Positions 17,401 through 27,305 of a stretch of 64,000 nucleotides of DNA are shown here, one piece after another. This DNA is from TMED14 sp038145075. Its GTDB lineage: Bacteria > Bacteroidota > Bacteroidia > Flavobacteriales > Schleiferiaceae. Position 1 is the stretch's first letter. Each line of letters starts with the position of its first letter. The notes under the pieces were generated by a model that made no database searches, was not told the DNA's origin, and saw only the letters and a program-made list of their open reading frames with translations. The position numbers and the translations under genes are program-made. The stretch is taken from NCBI GenBank assembly GCA_038145075.1, contig JAYQOY010000002.1:1-64000 (forward strand), written 5' to 3'.

Positions 17401-18767
17401 AAGGCTTGGATACCCAAGCGGTGCAGCGTCGGAGCACGGTTCAGAAGAACGGGGTGGCCCTTCATCACGTTTTCCAAGATGTCCCATACAACGGCTTCGC
17501 GCTTGTCGATGATCTTCTTTGCAGACTTCACCGTTTTCACGATTCCGCGCTCGATCAACTTGCGAACGATAAAGGGCTTGTACAGCTCAGCGGCCATATC
17601 CTTGGGTAGACCACATTCGTGGAGCTTCAAATCAGGACCAATAACGATGACCGAACGTGCCGAATAGTCTACACGCTTACCCAACAGGTTCTGACGGAAG
17701 CGGCCTTGCTTGCCTTTCAAGCTGTCGCTCAAAGACTTCAAAGGACGGTTGCTCTCCGTCTTCACGGCACTGGCCTTGCGGGTGTTGTCAAACAAGCTAT
17801 CTACAGACTCTTGCAACATGCGCTTTTCGTTGCGCAGGATGACCTCGGGGGCCTTGATCTCCAACAAACGCTTCAAACGGTTGTTGCGGATGATCACACG
17901 GCGGTAGAGATCGTTCAAGTCAGACGTAGCGAAGCGGCCACCGTCCAAGGGCACCAAGGGGCGCAATTCGGGCGGGATGACGGGAACTACCTTGATGACC
18001 ATCCACTCGGGCTTGTTCTCCAAGCGAGCGTTGGCGTCGCGCATAGCCTCCACCACTTGCAAACGCTTGAGGGCTTCCTGCTTGCGCTGCTGAGAGGTTT
18101 CGCGGCTTGCACGGTCGCGCAGGTCGTAGGACATGGCGTCCAAGTCCAAACGCTGCAACAACATCAACAACGCTTCAGCGCCCATTTTGGCGATGAACTT
18201 GTTGGGGTCGTTGTCGTCCAAGTACTGGTTTTCCATGGGCAAGCGGTCCAAGGCGTCGAGGTACTCCTCTTCGGTCAAGAACTGCATGTGCTCAAAGGCA
18301 TTGCCTTCGTTGTCTACGGCCTCACCCGTCTGAATGACGATGTAACGCTCGTAGTAAATGATCATGTCCAACTTCTTCGTGGGGATGCCCAAGAGGTAAC
18401 CCAACTTATTGGGCAATGAGCGGAAGTACCAGATGTGGGCCACGGGCACGACCAAGCTGATGTGGCCGATGCGCTCGCGACGCACTTTCTTTTCGGTGAC
18501 TTCTACCCCACAACGGTCACACACGATGCCCTTGTAACGGATACGCTTGTACTTGCCACAGGCACATTCGAAGTCCTTTACAGGACCGAAGATGCGCTCG
18601 CAGAACAATCCGTCGCGTTCGGGCTTGTGAGTGCGGTAGTTGATCGTTTCGGGCTTCAACACTTCACCGCTAGAGCGCTCCAGAAGGAATTCGGGAGACG
18701 CCAAGCCGATCGTGATCGAGTCAAAGCTGCCGGAGGTTTGCTGTTCAATTTTACGCATGGTATTCAA
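14454..18767 (-). CDS. rpoC: RNA polymerase subunit beta'
   Basis: 1437 residues. N-terminal zinc-site cysteines at 68, 70, 83 and 86 ([19 protein letters not shown]), the active-site Mg loop [14 protein letters not shown] near residue 480, and the second zinc site ([13 protein letters not shown]). The downstream [20 protein letters not shown] segment is the trigger-loop/bridge-helix region. Full length for Bacteroidota. Lies 22 bases after rpoB in one operon with the L10/L12 genes upstream and DUF3467 downstream. Confidence 0.98.
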   Translation of the reverse strand: [1437 protein letters not shown]

Positions 18768-18789
18768 AATGAGGTTGCCGATGAACGGA

Positions 18790-21700
18790 TTAGTCTAAGG
18801 ATACTTTCAAGCCGAGGCCTTGCAACTCATGGAGCAAGACATTGAAGGATTCGGGAATACCAGGTTCTGGCATTCGGTCGCCCTTCACAATGGCTTCGTA
18901 CGTCTTCGCACGTCCAACGACGTCGTCCGACTTCACCGTCAAGATTTCGCGCAGGATGTTGGATGCACCGAATGCTTCCAAAGCCCACACTTCCATCTCA
19001 CCGAAACGCTGTCCACCGAACTGTGCCTTACCACCCAACGGCTGCTGCGTGATGAGCGAGTACGGTCCAATAGAACGCGCGTGCATCTTATCGTCCACCA
19101 TGTGGCCGAGTTTCAACATGTAAATCACCCCTACGGTCGCCTTCTGATCGAATGGCGCACCGGTGCCACCGTCGTACAACTGGGTATGTCCAAACATGGG
19201 GATACCGGCTGCTTCCGTGTGCTGGGTGATTTCATCCAAGGTCGCACCATCAAAAATGGGGGTCGCGAATTTCTGACCGGTCTTCAATCCCGCCCAACCG
19301 AGTACGGTTTCGTAGATCTGACCGATGTTCATACGCGAGGGTACGCCCAAGGGGTTCAAGACGATGTCCACAGGGGTTCCGTCCTCCAAGAATGGCATGT
19401 CTTCCTGACGTACAATCTTGGCAACGATACCCTTGTTACCGTGGCGACCTGCCATCTTATCACCCACCTTCAGCTTGCGCTTCTTAGCGATGATAACCTT
19501 AGCCATTTTCACGATACCTGCGGGGAGCTCATCGCCCACGCTGATGGTGAACTTGCGGCGGCGGTATACACCAGCCACGTCGCTCACTTTGATCTTGTAG
19601 TTGTGCAACAAGGTGTCGATGAGCTTGTTCTTCTCATCGTCCGTGGTCCAAGTACCACCGGTCAAGTGCGTGTAGTCCTCAACGGCATTCAACACTTTCA
19701 AGGTGAACTTGGTGCCTTTTGGAATGACCTCCTCGTTCAAGTCGTTGGTCACACCTTGTGCGGTTTTGCCGCTCACCAACTTGGAAAGTTTGTCGATGAA
19801 GGTGGTGCGGATTTCCTCCAACTGCGCATTGAATTCGAGCTCGAGTGCTTCCAATTCCTCCTTGTCGCGGGCACGCTGGCGCTTGTCCTTCATGCTGCGG
19901 CTGAACAACTTCTTGTCGATGATGACACCGCTCAAAGAAGGTGAAGCCTTCAAAGAAGCGTCTTTAACGTCACCGGCTTTGTCGCCGAAGATGGCGCGAA
20001 GCAGTTTCTCCTCAGGTGAAGGATCGCTCTCCCCTTTTGGCGTGATCTTACCGATCAAAATGTCGCCGGGGTTCACTTCTGCACCTATGCGGATGATTCC
20101 GTTCTCGTCCAAATCCTTAGTCGCTTCCTCGCTCACGTTCGGAATGTCCGAGGTCAACTCTTCCATGCCCAACTTGGTGTCGCGAACGTCCAAGGTGTAC
20201 TCGTCAATGTGAATGGAGGTAAAGATGTCTTCGCGAACGACGCGCTCGTTGATCACGATAGCATCCTCGAAGTTGTATCCTTTCCAAGGCATGAAGGCCA
20301 CCAACAGGTTGCGGCCCAAAGCCAATTCACCGCCTTGCGTCGCGTAGCCCTCACAAAGAACCTGGCCACGGTCCACGCGCTCGCCTTTCGAAACGATAGG
20401 CTTGAGGTTGATGGTCGTGCTTTGGTTGGTCTTGAGGAACTTGGTCAAGGGGTAGGACTTCGTCGCAGACTCGAAGCTGACGAGCTCGTCTTCTTCGGTG
20501 CGGTCGTACTCAATCACAATCTCATTGGCATCGACGTAACGCACGGTACCAGGACCTTCTGCGTTCACCAACACCCGTGAATCGTGAGCCACTTGACGCT
20601 CCAAACCGGTTCCCACAATGGGAGACTCGGGGCGGAGCAAAGGCACCGCCTGGCGCATCATGTTTGAGCCCATCAACGCACGGTTGGCGTCGTCGTGCTC
20701 CAAGAAGGGAATCAAGGAAGCAGAAATAGAGGCAATCTGGTTGGGAGCAACGTCCATCAAATCCACGCTCGCAGGCTCCACCACAGGGAAGTCACCTTCG
20801 TCACGTGCTTTGATTCGGTCGTTCACAAACGTGCCGTTTTGGTTCAAAGGCGCGTTGGCCTGTGCAATCACCTTCGCTTCCTCTTCTTCTGCAGAGAGGT
20901 AAACGGGCGCTGCATCCAACTTCACTTTGCCGTCAGCTACCTCGCGGTAAGGCGTCTCAATGAAGCCCATGCCGTTCACCTTGGCGAAGACACACAAGGA
21001 AGAAATCAAACCGATGTTGGGTCCTTCAGGGGTCTCAATGGGGCAAAGGCGGCCATAGTGCGTGTAGTGTACGTCACGTACTTCGAAGCCTGCGCGCTCG
21101 CGGCTCAAACCACCGGGTCCGAGTGCTGAGAGACGACGCTTGTGCGTGATCTCTGACAAGGGGTTGGTTTGGTCCATGAACTGGCTCAGCTGGTTCGTTC
21201 CAAAGAACGAATTGATCACTGAGCTAAGCGTTTTGGCGTTGATCAAGTCGATCGGCGTAAATACCTCGTTGTCGCGCACGTTCATTCGCTCACGGATGGT
21301 ACGAGCCATGCGGGCTAAGCCCACGCCAAACTGGTTAGCCATTTGCTCACCTACCGTACGAACACGGCGGTTGGACAAGTGGTCTATGTCGTCGATTTCA
21401 GCCTTAGAGTTGATCAACTCGATCAAGTACTTGATGATCGAAATGATGTCCTCCTTGGTCAAAACTTGCTTCTCCTTCTCAATTTCGAGGTTGAGCTTCT
21501 TGTTGAGGCGGTAACGACCCACCTCACCCAAGCTGTAACGCTGCTCGGAGAAGAAGAGTTTGTCAATGATGCCACGCGCGGTCTCCTCATCGGGCGGTTC
21601 AGCATTGCGCAATTGACGGTAGATATGCTCCACAGCCTCGATTTCCGAGTTAGTGGGGTCTTTCTGCAGGGTGTTGTAAATGATGGAGAACTCGCCTTCA

Positions 21701-22596
21701 ACGATGTCTTCTTTGTGCAACAGGATGGTCGCCACTTCGGCTTCCAAGATCATGTCCACGTGCTCCTTCTCCAGGATGGTGTCACGGTCCAAAATCACTT
21801 CGTTGCGCTCGATAGACACCACTTCGCCGGTATCCTCATCTACGAAATCTTCAATCCAGGTCTTGAGGACACGTGCGGCCAATTTGCGGCCAACGGTGCG
21901 CTTCAAGCCCGCCTTAGAAACTTTCACTTCTTCAGCCAGGTCAAAGATTTCCAAAATATCCTTGTCGCGTTCGTAGCCGATAGCGCGGAACAAGGTGGTC
22001 ACGGGCAACTTCTTCTTACGGTCGATGTACGCATACATCACGTTGTTGATGTCCGTGGCAAATTCAATCCAGCTTCCCTTGAAAGGAATCACACGAGCCG
22101 AGTACAACTTGGTGCCGTTCGCGTGGAAGCTCTGGCCAAAGAAGACACCGGGCGAACGGTGAAGCTGGGATACGATGACGCGTTCTGCACCGTTCACAAT
22201 GAAGGTGCCGCGTGGAGTCATGTAGGGAATAGTACCCAAGTACACATCCTGGACAATGGTTTCAAAGTCCTCGTGCTCGGGGTCCGTACAGTACAATTTT
22301 AGGCGTGCCTTGAGGGGTACGCTGAAAGTAAGCCCGCGCTCGATGCATTCCATCTCGCTGTAACGGGGGGGATCGACGAAGTAGTCGATGAATTCCAACA
22401 CAAACTGGTTGCGGGAATCCGTGATGGGGAAGTTTTCGTTGAAGGTTTTGAAAAGGCCTTCATTGGATCGATCCTCAGGTTTGGTATCGATCTGAAAAAA
22501 ATCCCGGAACGACTTGATTTGGATATCAAGAAAATCCGGGCAATCCGCCTGTGCGAAGGTTGAGGAGAAATTGATTCGCGGTTGAACGTGCGCCAT
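18790..22596 (-). CDS. rpoB: RNA polymerase subunit beta
   Basis: 1268 residues, full length. The rifampicin region reads FGTNQLSQFMDQTNPLSEITHKRR, with the Asp, His and (in LSALGPGG) Ser that are usually changed in resistant strains all wild type. GDKMAGRHGNKG and the C-terminal GQRFGEMEVWALEA are present. It is separated from rplL by about 100 bases holding a large hairpin (22637-22676), which may set the ratio of ribosomal protein to polymerase. Confidence 0.98.
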   Translation of the reverse strand: MAHVQPRINFSSTFAQADCPDFLDIQIKSFRDFFQIDTKPEDRSNEGLFKTFNENFPITDSRNQFVLEFIDYFVDPPRYSEMECIERGLTFSVPLKARLKLYCTDPEHEDFETIVQDVYLGTIPYMTPRGTFIVNGAERVIVSQLHRSPGVFFGQSFHANGTKLYSARVIPFKGSWIEFATDINNVMYAYIDRKKKLPVTTLFRAIGYERDKDILEIFDLAEEVKVSKAGLKRTVGRKLAARVLKTWIEDFVDEDTGEVVSIERNEVILDRDTILEKEHVDMILEAEVATILLHKEDIVEGEFSIIYNTLQKDPTNSEIEAVEHIYRQLRNAEPPDEETARGIIDKLFFSEQRYSLGEVGRYRLNKKLNLEIEKEKQVLTKEDIISIIKYLIELINSKAEIDDIDHLSNRRVRTVGEQMANQFGVGLARMARTIRERMNVRDNEVFTPIDLINAKTLSSVINSFFGTNQLSQFMDQTNPLSEITHKRRLSALGPGGLSRERAGFEVRDVHYTHYGRLCPIETPEGPNIGLISSLCVFAKVNGMGFIETPYREVADGKVKLDAAPVYLSAEEEEAKVIAQANAPLNQNGTFVNDRIKARDEGDFPVVEPASVDLMDVAPNQIASISASLIPFLEHDDANRALMGSNMMRQAVPLLRPESPIVGTGLERQVAHDSRVLVNAEGPGTVRYVDANEIVIEYDRTEEDELVSFESATKSYPLTKFLKTNQSTTINLKPIVSKGERVDRGQVLCEGYATQGGELALGRNLLVAFMPWKGYNFEDAIVINERVVREDIFTSIHIDEYTLDVRDTKLGMEELTSDIPNVSEEATKDLDENGIIRIGAEVNPGDILIGKITPKGESDPSPEEKLLRAIFGDKAGDVKDASLKASPSLSGVIIDKKLFSRSMKDKRQRARDKEELEALELEFNAQLEEIRTTFIDKLSKLVSGKTAQGVTNDLNEEVIPKGTKFTLKVLNAVEDYTHLTGGTWTTDDEKNKLIDTLLHNYKIKVSDVAGVYRRRKFTISVGDELPAGIVKMAKVIIAKKRKLKVGDKMAGRHGNKGIVAKIVRQEDMPFLEDGTPVDIVLNPLGVPSRMNIGQIYETVLGWAGLKTGQKFATPIFDGATLDEITQHTEAAGIPMFGHTQLYDGGTGAPFDQKATVGVIYMLKLGHMVDDKMHARSIGPYSLITQQPLGGKAQFGGQRFGEMEVWALEAFGASNILREILTVKSDDVVGRAKTYEAIVKGDRMPEPGIPESFNVLLHELQGLGLKVSLD

Positions 22597-22636
22597 GGAG
22601 CTCGACAGATTGATGAATATGATTTGAAATACGAAA

Positions 22637-22676
22637 AGGTTTAGGCCTTGAAACAGCGTTTCAAGGGCCTAAACCT
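22637..22676 (-). terminator. Hairpin between rplL and rpoB (probable partial terminator/attenuator)
   Basis: An 18-bp inverted repeat (AGGTTTAGGCCTTGAAAC against GTTTCAAG(G)GCCTAAACCT) with one bulged base and a 3-base loop, starting 19 bases after the rplL stop. On the minus strand it is followed by only TTTTCGTATTT, so it looks like a weak terminator or an RNase processing site, not a full stop, as expected when rpoB must still be read. Confidence 0.7.
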
Positions 22677-22695
22677 GAGGGTTTTAAGAGAACTC

Positions 22696-23076
22696 TTACT
22701 TGAGCTCTACTTCAGCACCAGCCTCTTCAAGTTGCTTCTTGAGGGCTTCTGCTTCGTCTTTGCTAACGCCTTCCTTGATAGGAGCAGGTGCAGCATCAAC
22801 AGCGTCCTTAGCTTCTTTCAAGCCAAGACCAGTCAATTCTTTAACTACCTTAACAACAGCAAGTTTAGAAGCACCTGCGTTCTTCAAGATAACGTCGAAA
22901 GAAGATTTCTCTTCAGCGGCGCCTTCGCCACCGCCAGCAGCAGGACCAGCAGCAACTGCAACAGCAGCAGCAGCGGGCTCAATGCCGTATTCTTCTTTCA
23001 AGTAGGTTGCCAATTCATTGACTTCCTTCACGGTCAAGTTGACCAATGAGTCTCCGAGGGATTTGATATCAGCCAT
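22696..23076 (-). CDS. rplL: Ribosomal protein bL12 (L7/L12)
   Basis: 126 residues. N-terminal dimer domain, an Ala/Gly hinge (AAAAVAVAAGPAAGGGEGAA) and the C-terminal factor-binding domain (FDVILKNAGASKLAVVKVVK, GLGLKEAKDAVDAAP). Forms the stalk with L10 (rplJ), which is 67 bases upstream. Confidence 0.98.
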   Translation of the reverse strand: MADIKSLGDSLVNLTVKEVNELATYLKEEYGIEPAAAAVAVAAGPAAGGGEGAAEEKSSFDVILKNAGASKLAVVKVVKELTGLGLKEAKDAVDAAPAPIKEGVSKDEAEALKKQLEEAGAEVELK

Positions 23077-23143
23077 TTTTGGTTGAGTTTGAGAGTTTTC
23101 GATTTAAAAAAGCACGTAGTGGAAGCGTGAGTGCGTACAGAGG

Positions 23144-23668
23144 TTAGGAGTTGCGCTCTTCCAGCGCCTTGATCAAACCAGCAATGGTTTGACCACCATT
23201 TCCTTGAAGACCAGAAAGCACATTCTTGATTGGGCTCTGCAATAGCAGGATAACATCCCCGATCAGTTCATTCTTAGACTTCAAGTTCGTGAGTACATCA
23301 AGCTGAGTATCACCAATGAAGATGGCTTCCTCAACATAGGCTCCTTTCAAGATGGGCTTGGGGCTCTTCTTGCGGAATTCCTTGATCAATTTTGCCGGAG
23401 CGTTACCCGCTTCTGCAATCATGATGCTTGAGTTGCCCTTGAGGATGCTAGAAAGCTCACCAAAGTCTTTGGTAGAGCGCTCCATAGCCTTCGCCAAGAG
23501 GGCGTTTTTCACCACCGTCATCTTGATGTCTGCTTTGTGGCAGGCACGGCGCAAATTGCTCGTGTTTTCTGCATCCAAACCAGCGATGTCCGTGATGTAC
23601 ACCGTAGCCGTGGATTCCAAGGCTGCAGTGATGTCTTCGATCAATTGATTTTTTTCTTCGCGCGTCAT
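23144..23668 (-). CDS. rplJ: Ribosomal protein uL10
   Basis: 174 residues: MTREEKNQLIEDITAALEST, ADIKMTVVKNALLAKAM, and the C-terminal helix (NGGQTIAGLIKALEERNS) that holds L12 dimers. Starts 12 bases after rplA, which leaves no room for a long independent L10 leader such as the one used for autoregulation in E. coli. Confidence 0.97.
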   Translation of the reverse strand: MTREEKNQLIEDITAALESTATVYITDIAGLDAENTSNLRRACHKADIKMTVVKNALLAKAMERSTKDFGELSSILKGNSSIMIAEAGNAPAKLIKEFRKKSPKPILKGAYVEEAIFIGDTQLDVLTNLKSKNELIGDVILLLQSPIKNVLSGLQGNGGQTIAGLIKALEERNS

Positions 23669-23680
23669 GGGACTATCTCA

Positions 23681-24370
23681 TTAAGCGTTTTTGGCTTCAA
23701 CGGGTACACCAGGGCCCATGGTGGGGCTCAGCGTAATGCTCTTGATGTAGGTGCCCTTGGCAGAGGTAGGCTTCAATCGAACCAAAGTCTTGATGACTTC
23801 GTCAGCGTTCTCTTTGATCTGCTCTGCGCTAAATGACACCTTGCCAATGCCGGCGTGTACGATGCCATAACGGTCCACTTTAAAATCAATCTTACCGGCT
23901 TTAACTTCTGTAACTGCTTTAGCTACATCCATTGTTACCGTACCAGTCTTGGGGTTAGGCATCAAGCCGCGTGGACCCAGGATTCGGCCCAAGGGACCCA
24001 ATTTGCCCATCGCTGCAGGAACCGTGATGATTACATCTACATCGGTCCAACCTGACTTGATCTTGTCCAAGTACTCGTCCATACCCACGTAATCCGCGCC
24101 AGCCTCTTTGGCTTCCGCTTCTTTGTCGGGGGTTACCAAGGCCAAAACGCGAACGGTCTTACCCGTGCCGTTGGGGAGGCTAACCACACCGCGTACCATT
24201 TGATTGGCTTTACGGGGATCCACACCCAAACGAACGGCTAAATCAACCGAACCGTCAAACTTGGTGGTGCTAACTTCTTTAACCAAGGCAGAAGCCTCGT
24301 CCAAAGAATAGAATTTGCCGGGAACAATTTTCTCCTGGGCGGCTTTTGCCTTTTTAGTCAACTTTGCCAT
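23681..24370 (-). CDS. rplA: Ribosomal protein uL1
   Basis: 229 residues, usual length. FDGSVDLAVRLGVDPRKANQ and GLMPNPKTGTVT are L1 signatures. It forms the L1 stalk; in many bacteria it also represses its own operon. Nine bases after rplK. Confidence 0.98.
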   Translation of the reverse strand: MAKLTKKAKAAQEKIVPGKFYSLDEASALVKEVSTTKFDGSVDLAVRLGVDPRKANQMVRGVVSLPNGTGKTVRVLALVTPDKEAEAKEAGADYVGMDEYLDKIKSGWTDVDVIITVPAAMGKLGPLGRILGPRGLMPNPKTGTVTMDVAKAVTEVKAGKIDFKVDRYGIVHAGIGKVSFSAEQIKENADEVIKTLVRLKPTSAKGTYIKSITLSPTMGPGVPVEAKNA

Positions 24371-24379
24371 GATTCAGAA

Positions 24380-24823
24380 TTAATTGTTGCTCGGTTTAGT
24401 TCCTGTAACCGTGAGGCCCATGCTACGAGCAGTACCCGCTACCATGGACATCGCAGAGTCAATCGTGAAGCAGTTCAGATCGACCATTTTATCTTCAGCT
24501 ATAGCCTGAACTTGCGCCCAAGTCACCTTGCCCACTTTCTCGCGGTTAGGTACACCTGATCCGCCCTTCAGTTTTGCCGCTTCCAATAATTGAACAGCCA
24601 CTGGGGGTTGCTTTACGATGAAATCAAAGGACTTGTCTGTGTATACCGTAATGACAACGGGCAACAGCTTGCCTTGCTTTTCTTGCGTACGTGCGTTGAA
24701 CTGCTTGCAGAATTCCATGATGTTCACGCCCTTCGCACCCAAGGCAGGACCTACGGGAGGAGAAGGGTTCGCGGCGCCACCACGGACTTGCAGCTTGATC
24801 AGTGCACTGATTTCTTTCGCCAT
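24380..24823 (-). CDS. rplK: Ribosomal protein uL11
   Basis: 147 residues; GGAANPSPPVGPALGAKGVN and the C-terminal SMGLTVTGTK are the L11 signatures. It binds the GTPase-associated rRNA and is needed for stringent-response signalling. A 91-base gap to nusG is the longest in this part of the operon and may hold an L1-binding leader, but I could not fit a convincing site. Confidence 0.97.
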   Translation of the reverse strand: MAKEISALIKLQVRGGAANPSPPVGPALGAKGVNIMEFCKQFNARTQEKQGKLLPVVITVYTDKSFDFIVKQPPVAVQLLEAAKLKGGSGVPNREKVGKVTWAQVQAIAEDKMVDLNCFTIDSAMSMVAGTARSMGLTVTGTKPSNN

Positions 24824-24914
24824 TTTCTGTTGTTCGTATTTGCTTTATTTGACAGCTTCATGTTCTGCAGTAGTTGGAAGCTCTACTTTAGAACGAACGG
24901 GAGCTCACACCGTT

Positions 24915-25463
24915 TTAACTTTCTTTCTCAACTTGCATGAAGCTCAATTCCAGCGGAGTACGACGGCCAAAGATTTTGACCATGACCTCTAGCTTGCGCT
25001 TGTCTTCATGAATTTTTTCAATGGTTCCCACAAAATCGCGGAAGGGACCGTCGATGACCTTCACCGACTCTCCCAGGACAAATGGAATGGCCACCTGCTC
25101 AGCAGATTCTGCCAATTCATCCACTTTACCCAACATACGGTTGACTTCTGCCAATCGCAGTGGAGTAGGTTCGCCGCCCTTCGTCTCCCCTAGGAAACCA
25201 ATGACGCCGGGAATGTTTTTAAGCGTGTGCACAAATTCGCCGGTCAAGATGGCTTCCACCATGATGTACCCGGGGAAGAAGTTGCGCTCTTTAAGCACCT
25301 TCTTGCCGTTGCGGATTTGGTAAACTTTTTCCGTAGGGATAAGCACCTGACCCAACAAATCGGTCATGCCCGTGCGGGCCATTTCCGTTTCGATGTAGTG
25401 TTTGGTCTTCGTTTCCTGACCACTAATGGCCCGAACTACATACCACTTCATTCCTTCGCTCAT
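24915..25463 (-). CDS. nusG: Transcription termination/antitermination factor NusG
   Basis: 182 residues from MSEGMKWYVVRAISGQE (ATG at 25463). The frame is open upstream to 25541 but that part overlaps secE, so I chose the shorter start. NGN domain (about 5-115, KTKHYIETEMARTG, FFPGYIMVEA) and C-terminal KOW domain (ESVKVIDGPFRDFVGTIEKI). It couples RNA polymerase to Rho or the ribosome. Four bases after secE. Confidence 0.96.
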   Translation of the reverse strand: MSEGMKWYVVRAISGQETKTKHYIETEMARTGMTDLLGQVLIPTEKVYQIRNGKKVLKERNFFPGYIMVEAILTGEFVHTLKNIPGVIGFLGETKGGEPTPLRLAEVNRMLGKVDELAESAEQVAIPFVLGESVKVIDGPFRDFVGTIEKIHEDKRKLEVMVKIFGRRTPLELSFMQVEKES

Positions 25464-25467
25464 GAGA

Positions 25468-25662
25468 TTAGGCAAAAAGCGTGTAAATGAAGTCGAACAC
25501 TTGGGTGATGACCTTGTCCATGGCAAAAATGGCCAGCGCAAATACCAAAGACCCTGCGATGACCACCAAGGTGCTCTTTTGCAAGCTGATCCATGTAGGC
25601 CACGTCACGCGGTGCATGAATTCAGAATAGGACTCTTTCAGATATTGACGAATTGTTTCCAT
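25468..25662 (-). CDS. secE: Preprotein translocase subunit SecE
   Basis: 64 residues from METIRQYLKES (ATG at 25662); a longer in-frame start at 25719 would lie inside the tRNA-Trp gene and is rejected. WPTWISLQKSTLVVIAGSLV is the conserved SecE stretch followed by one transmembrane helix. Part of the SecYEG channel. Sits between tRNA-Trp and nusG, the conserved bacterial order. Confidence 0.95.
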   Translation of the reverse strand: METIRQYLKESYSEFMHRVTWPTWISLQKSTLVVIAGSLVFALAIFAMDKVITQVFDFIYTLFA

Positions 25663-25689
25663 GGTATTCCCTTGGTTTGACGTTTTAAG

Positions 25690-25760
25690 CACGGGTGGAG
25701 AGATTCGAACTCCCATCAATGGTTTTGGAGACCACTATTCTACCCTTGAACTACACCCGT
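25690..25760 (-). tRNA. tRNA-Trp (CCA anticodon)
   Basis: 71-nt cloverleaf: acceptor ACGGGTG/CACCCGT, anticodon loop CTCCAAA giving CCA, T-arm GGGAGTTCGAATCTCTC. The 3' CCA tail is not encoded. Lies between tuf and secE. Confidence 0.96.
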
Positions 25761-25819
25761 AGATGGAAAAAGGCATCCCGGAAAATCCGGGATACCTTAC
25801 TTCCTTCTTTGATGTACAA

Positions 25820-27007
<1,188 letters not shown>

Positions 27008-27055
27008 TTGTTTTAAAGATTAAGTGATTGAACCCAAAGAAAGAAGTCGTTAAGA

Positions 27056-27129
27056 GAGCCAATGAGGGGAATTGAACCCCTGACCTTTTCCTTACCAAGG
27101 AAACGCTCTACCCCTGAGCTACATCGGCT
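27056..27129 (-). tRNA. tRNA-Thr (GGT anticodon)
   Basis: 74-nt cloverleaf with acceptor AGCCGAT/ATTGGCT, anticodon loop TTGGTAA giving GGT, T-arm with GGTTCAATTCC. Last of four tRNAs ahead of tuf. Confidence 0.95.
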
Positions 27130-27140
27130 GATGTCTTGTG

Positions 27141-27213
27141 AGCGGAAGACGGGGTTCGAACCCGCGACCCTCAGCTTGGAAGGCTGATGCTCTACCAACT
27201 GAGCTACTTCCGC
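27141..27213 (-). tRNA. tRNA-Gly (TCC anticodon)
   Basis: 73-nt cloverleaf: acceptor GCGGAAG/CTTCCGC, anticodon loop CTTCCAA giving TCC, T-arm GGGTTCGAACCC. Confidence 0.95.
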
Positions 27214-27223
27214 AAAATGCGTG

Positions 27224-27305
27224 TGGGAGTGGATGGACTCGAACCACCGATGTCTTCCGACGACAGATTTACAGTCTGCTGCAATAGCCACTATGCGACA
27301 CTCCC
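27224..27305 (-). tRNA. tRNA-Tyr (GTA anticodon)
   Basis: 82-nt class II tRNA with a long variable arm; acceptor GGGAGTG/CACTCCC, anticodon stem-loop CAGACTGTAAATCTG giving GTA, T-arm GGTTCGAGTCC. It is a substrate for queuosine modification, and a queA gene is at 58099-59298. Confidence 0.95.

Noticed and set aside
21343..22302. 319-codon plus-strand ORF opposite rpoB
   Set aside because: Antisense to an essential conserved gene and no family signature.
23096..23140. Possible attenuator between rplJ and rplL (GCAC...GTGC then T-run on minus strand)
   Set aside because: The stem is only about 4 bp with a large loop; the T-run may be just an AT-rich leader.
24824..24914. L1-binding site in the rplK leader
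   Set aside because: I could not match the known two-part L1 site convincingly.
25663..25719. Longer SecE start
   Set aside because: It begins within tRNA-Trp; the ATG at 25662 gives a normal SecE.
27013..27291. 92-codon ORF over the tRNA cluster
   Set aside because: It overlaps three cloverleaf tRNA genes.
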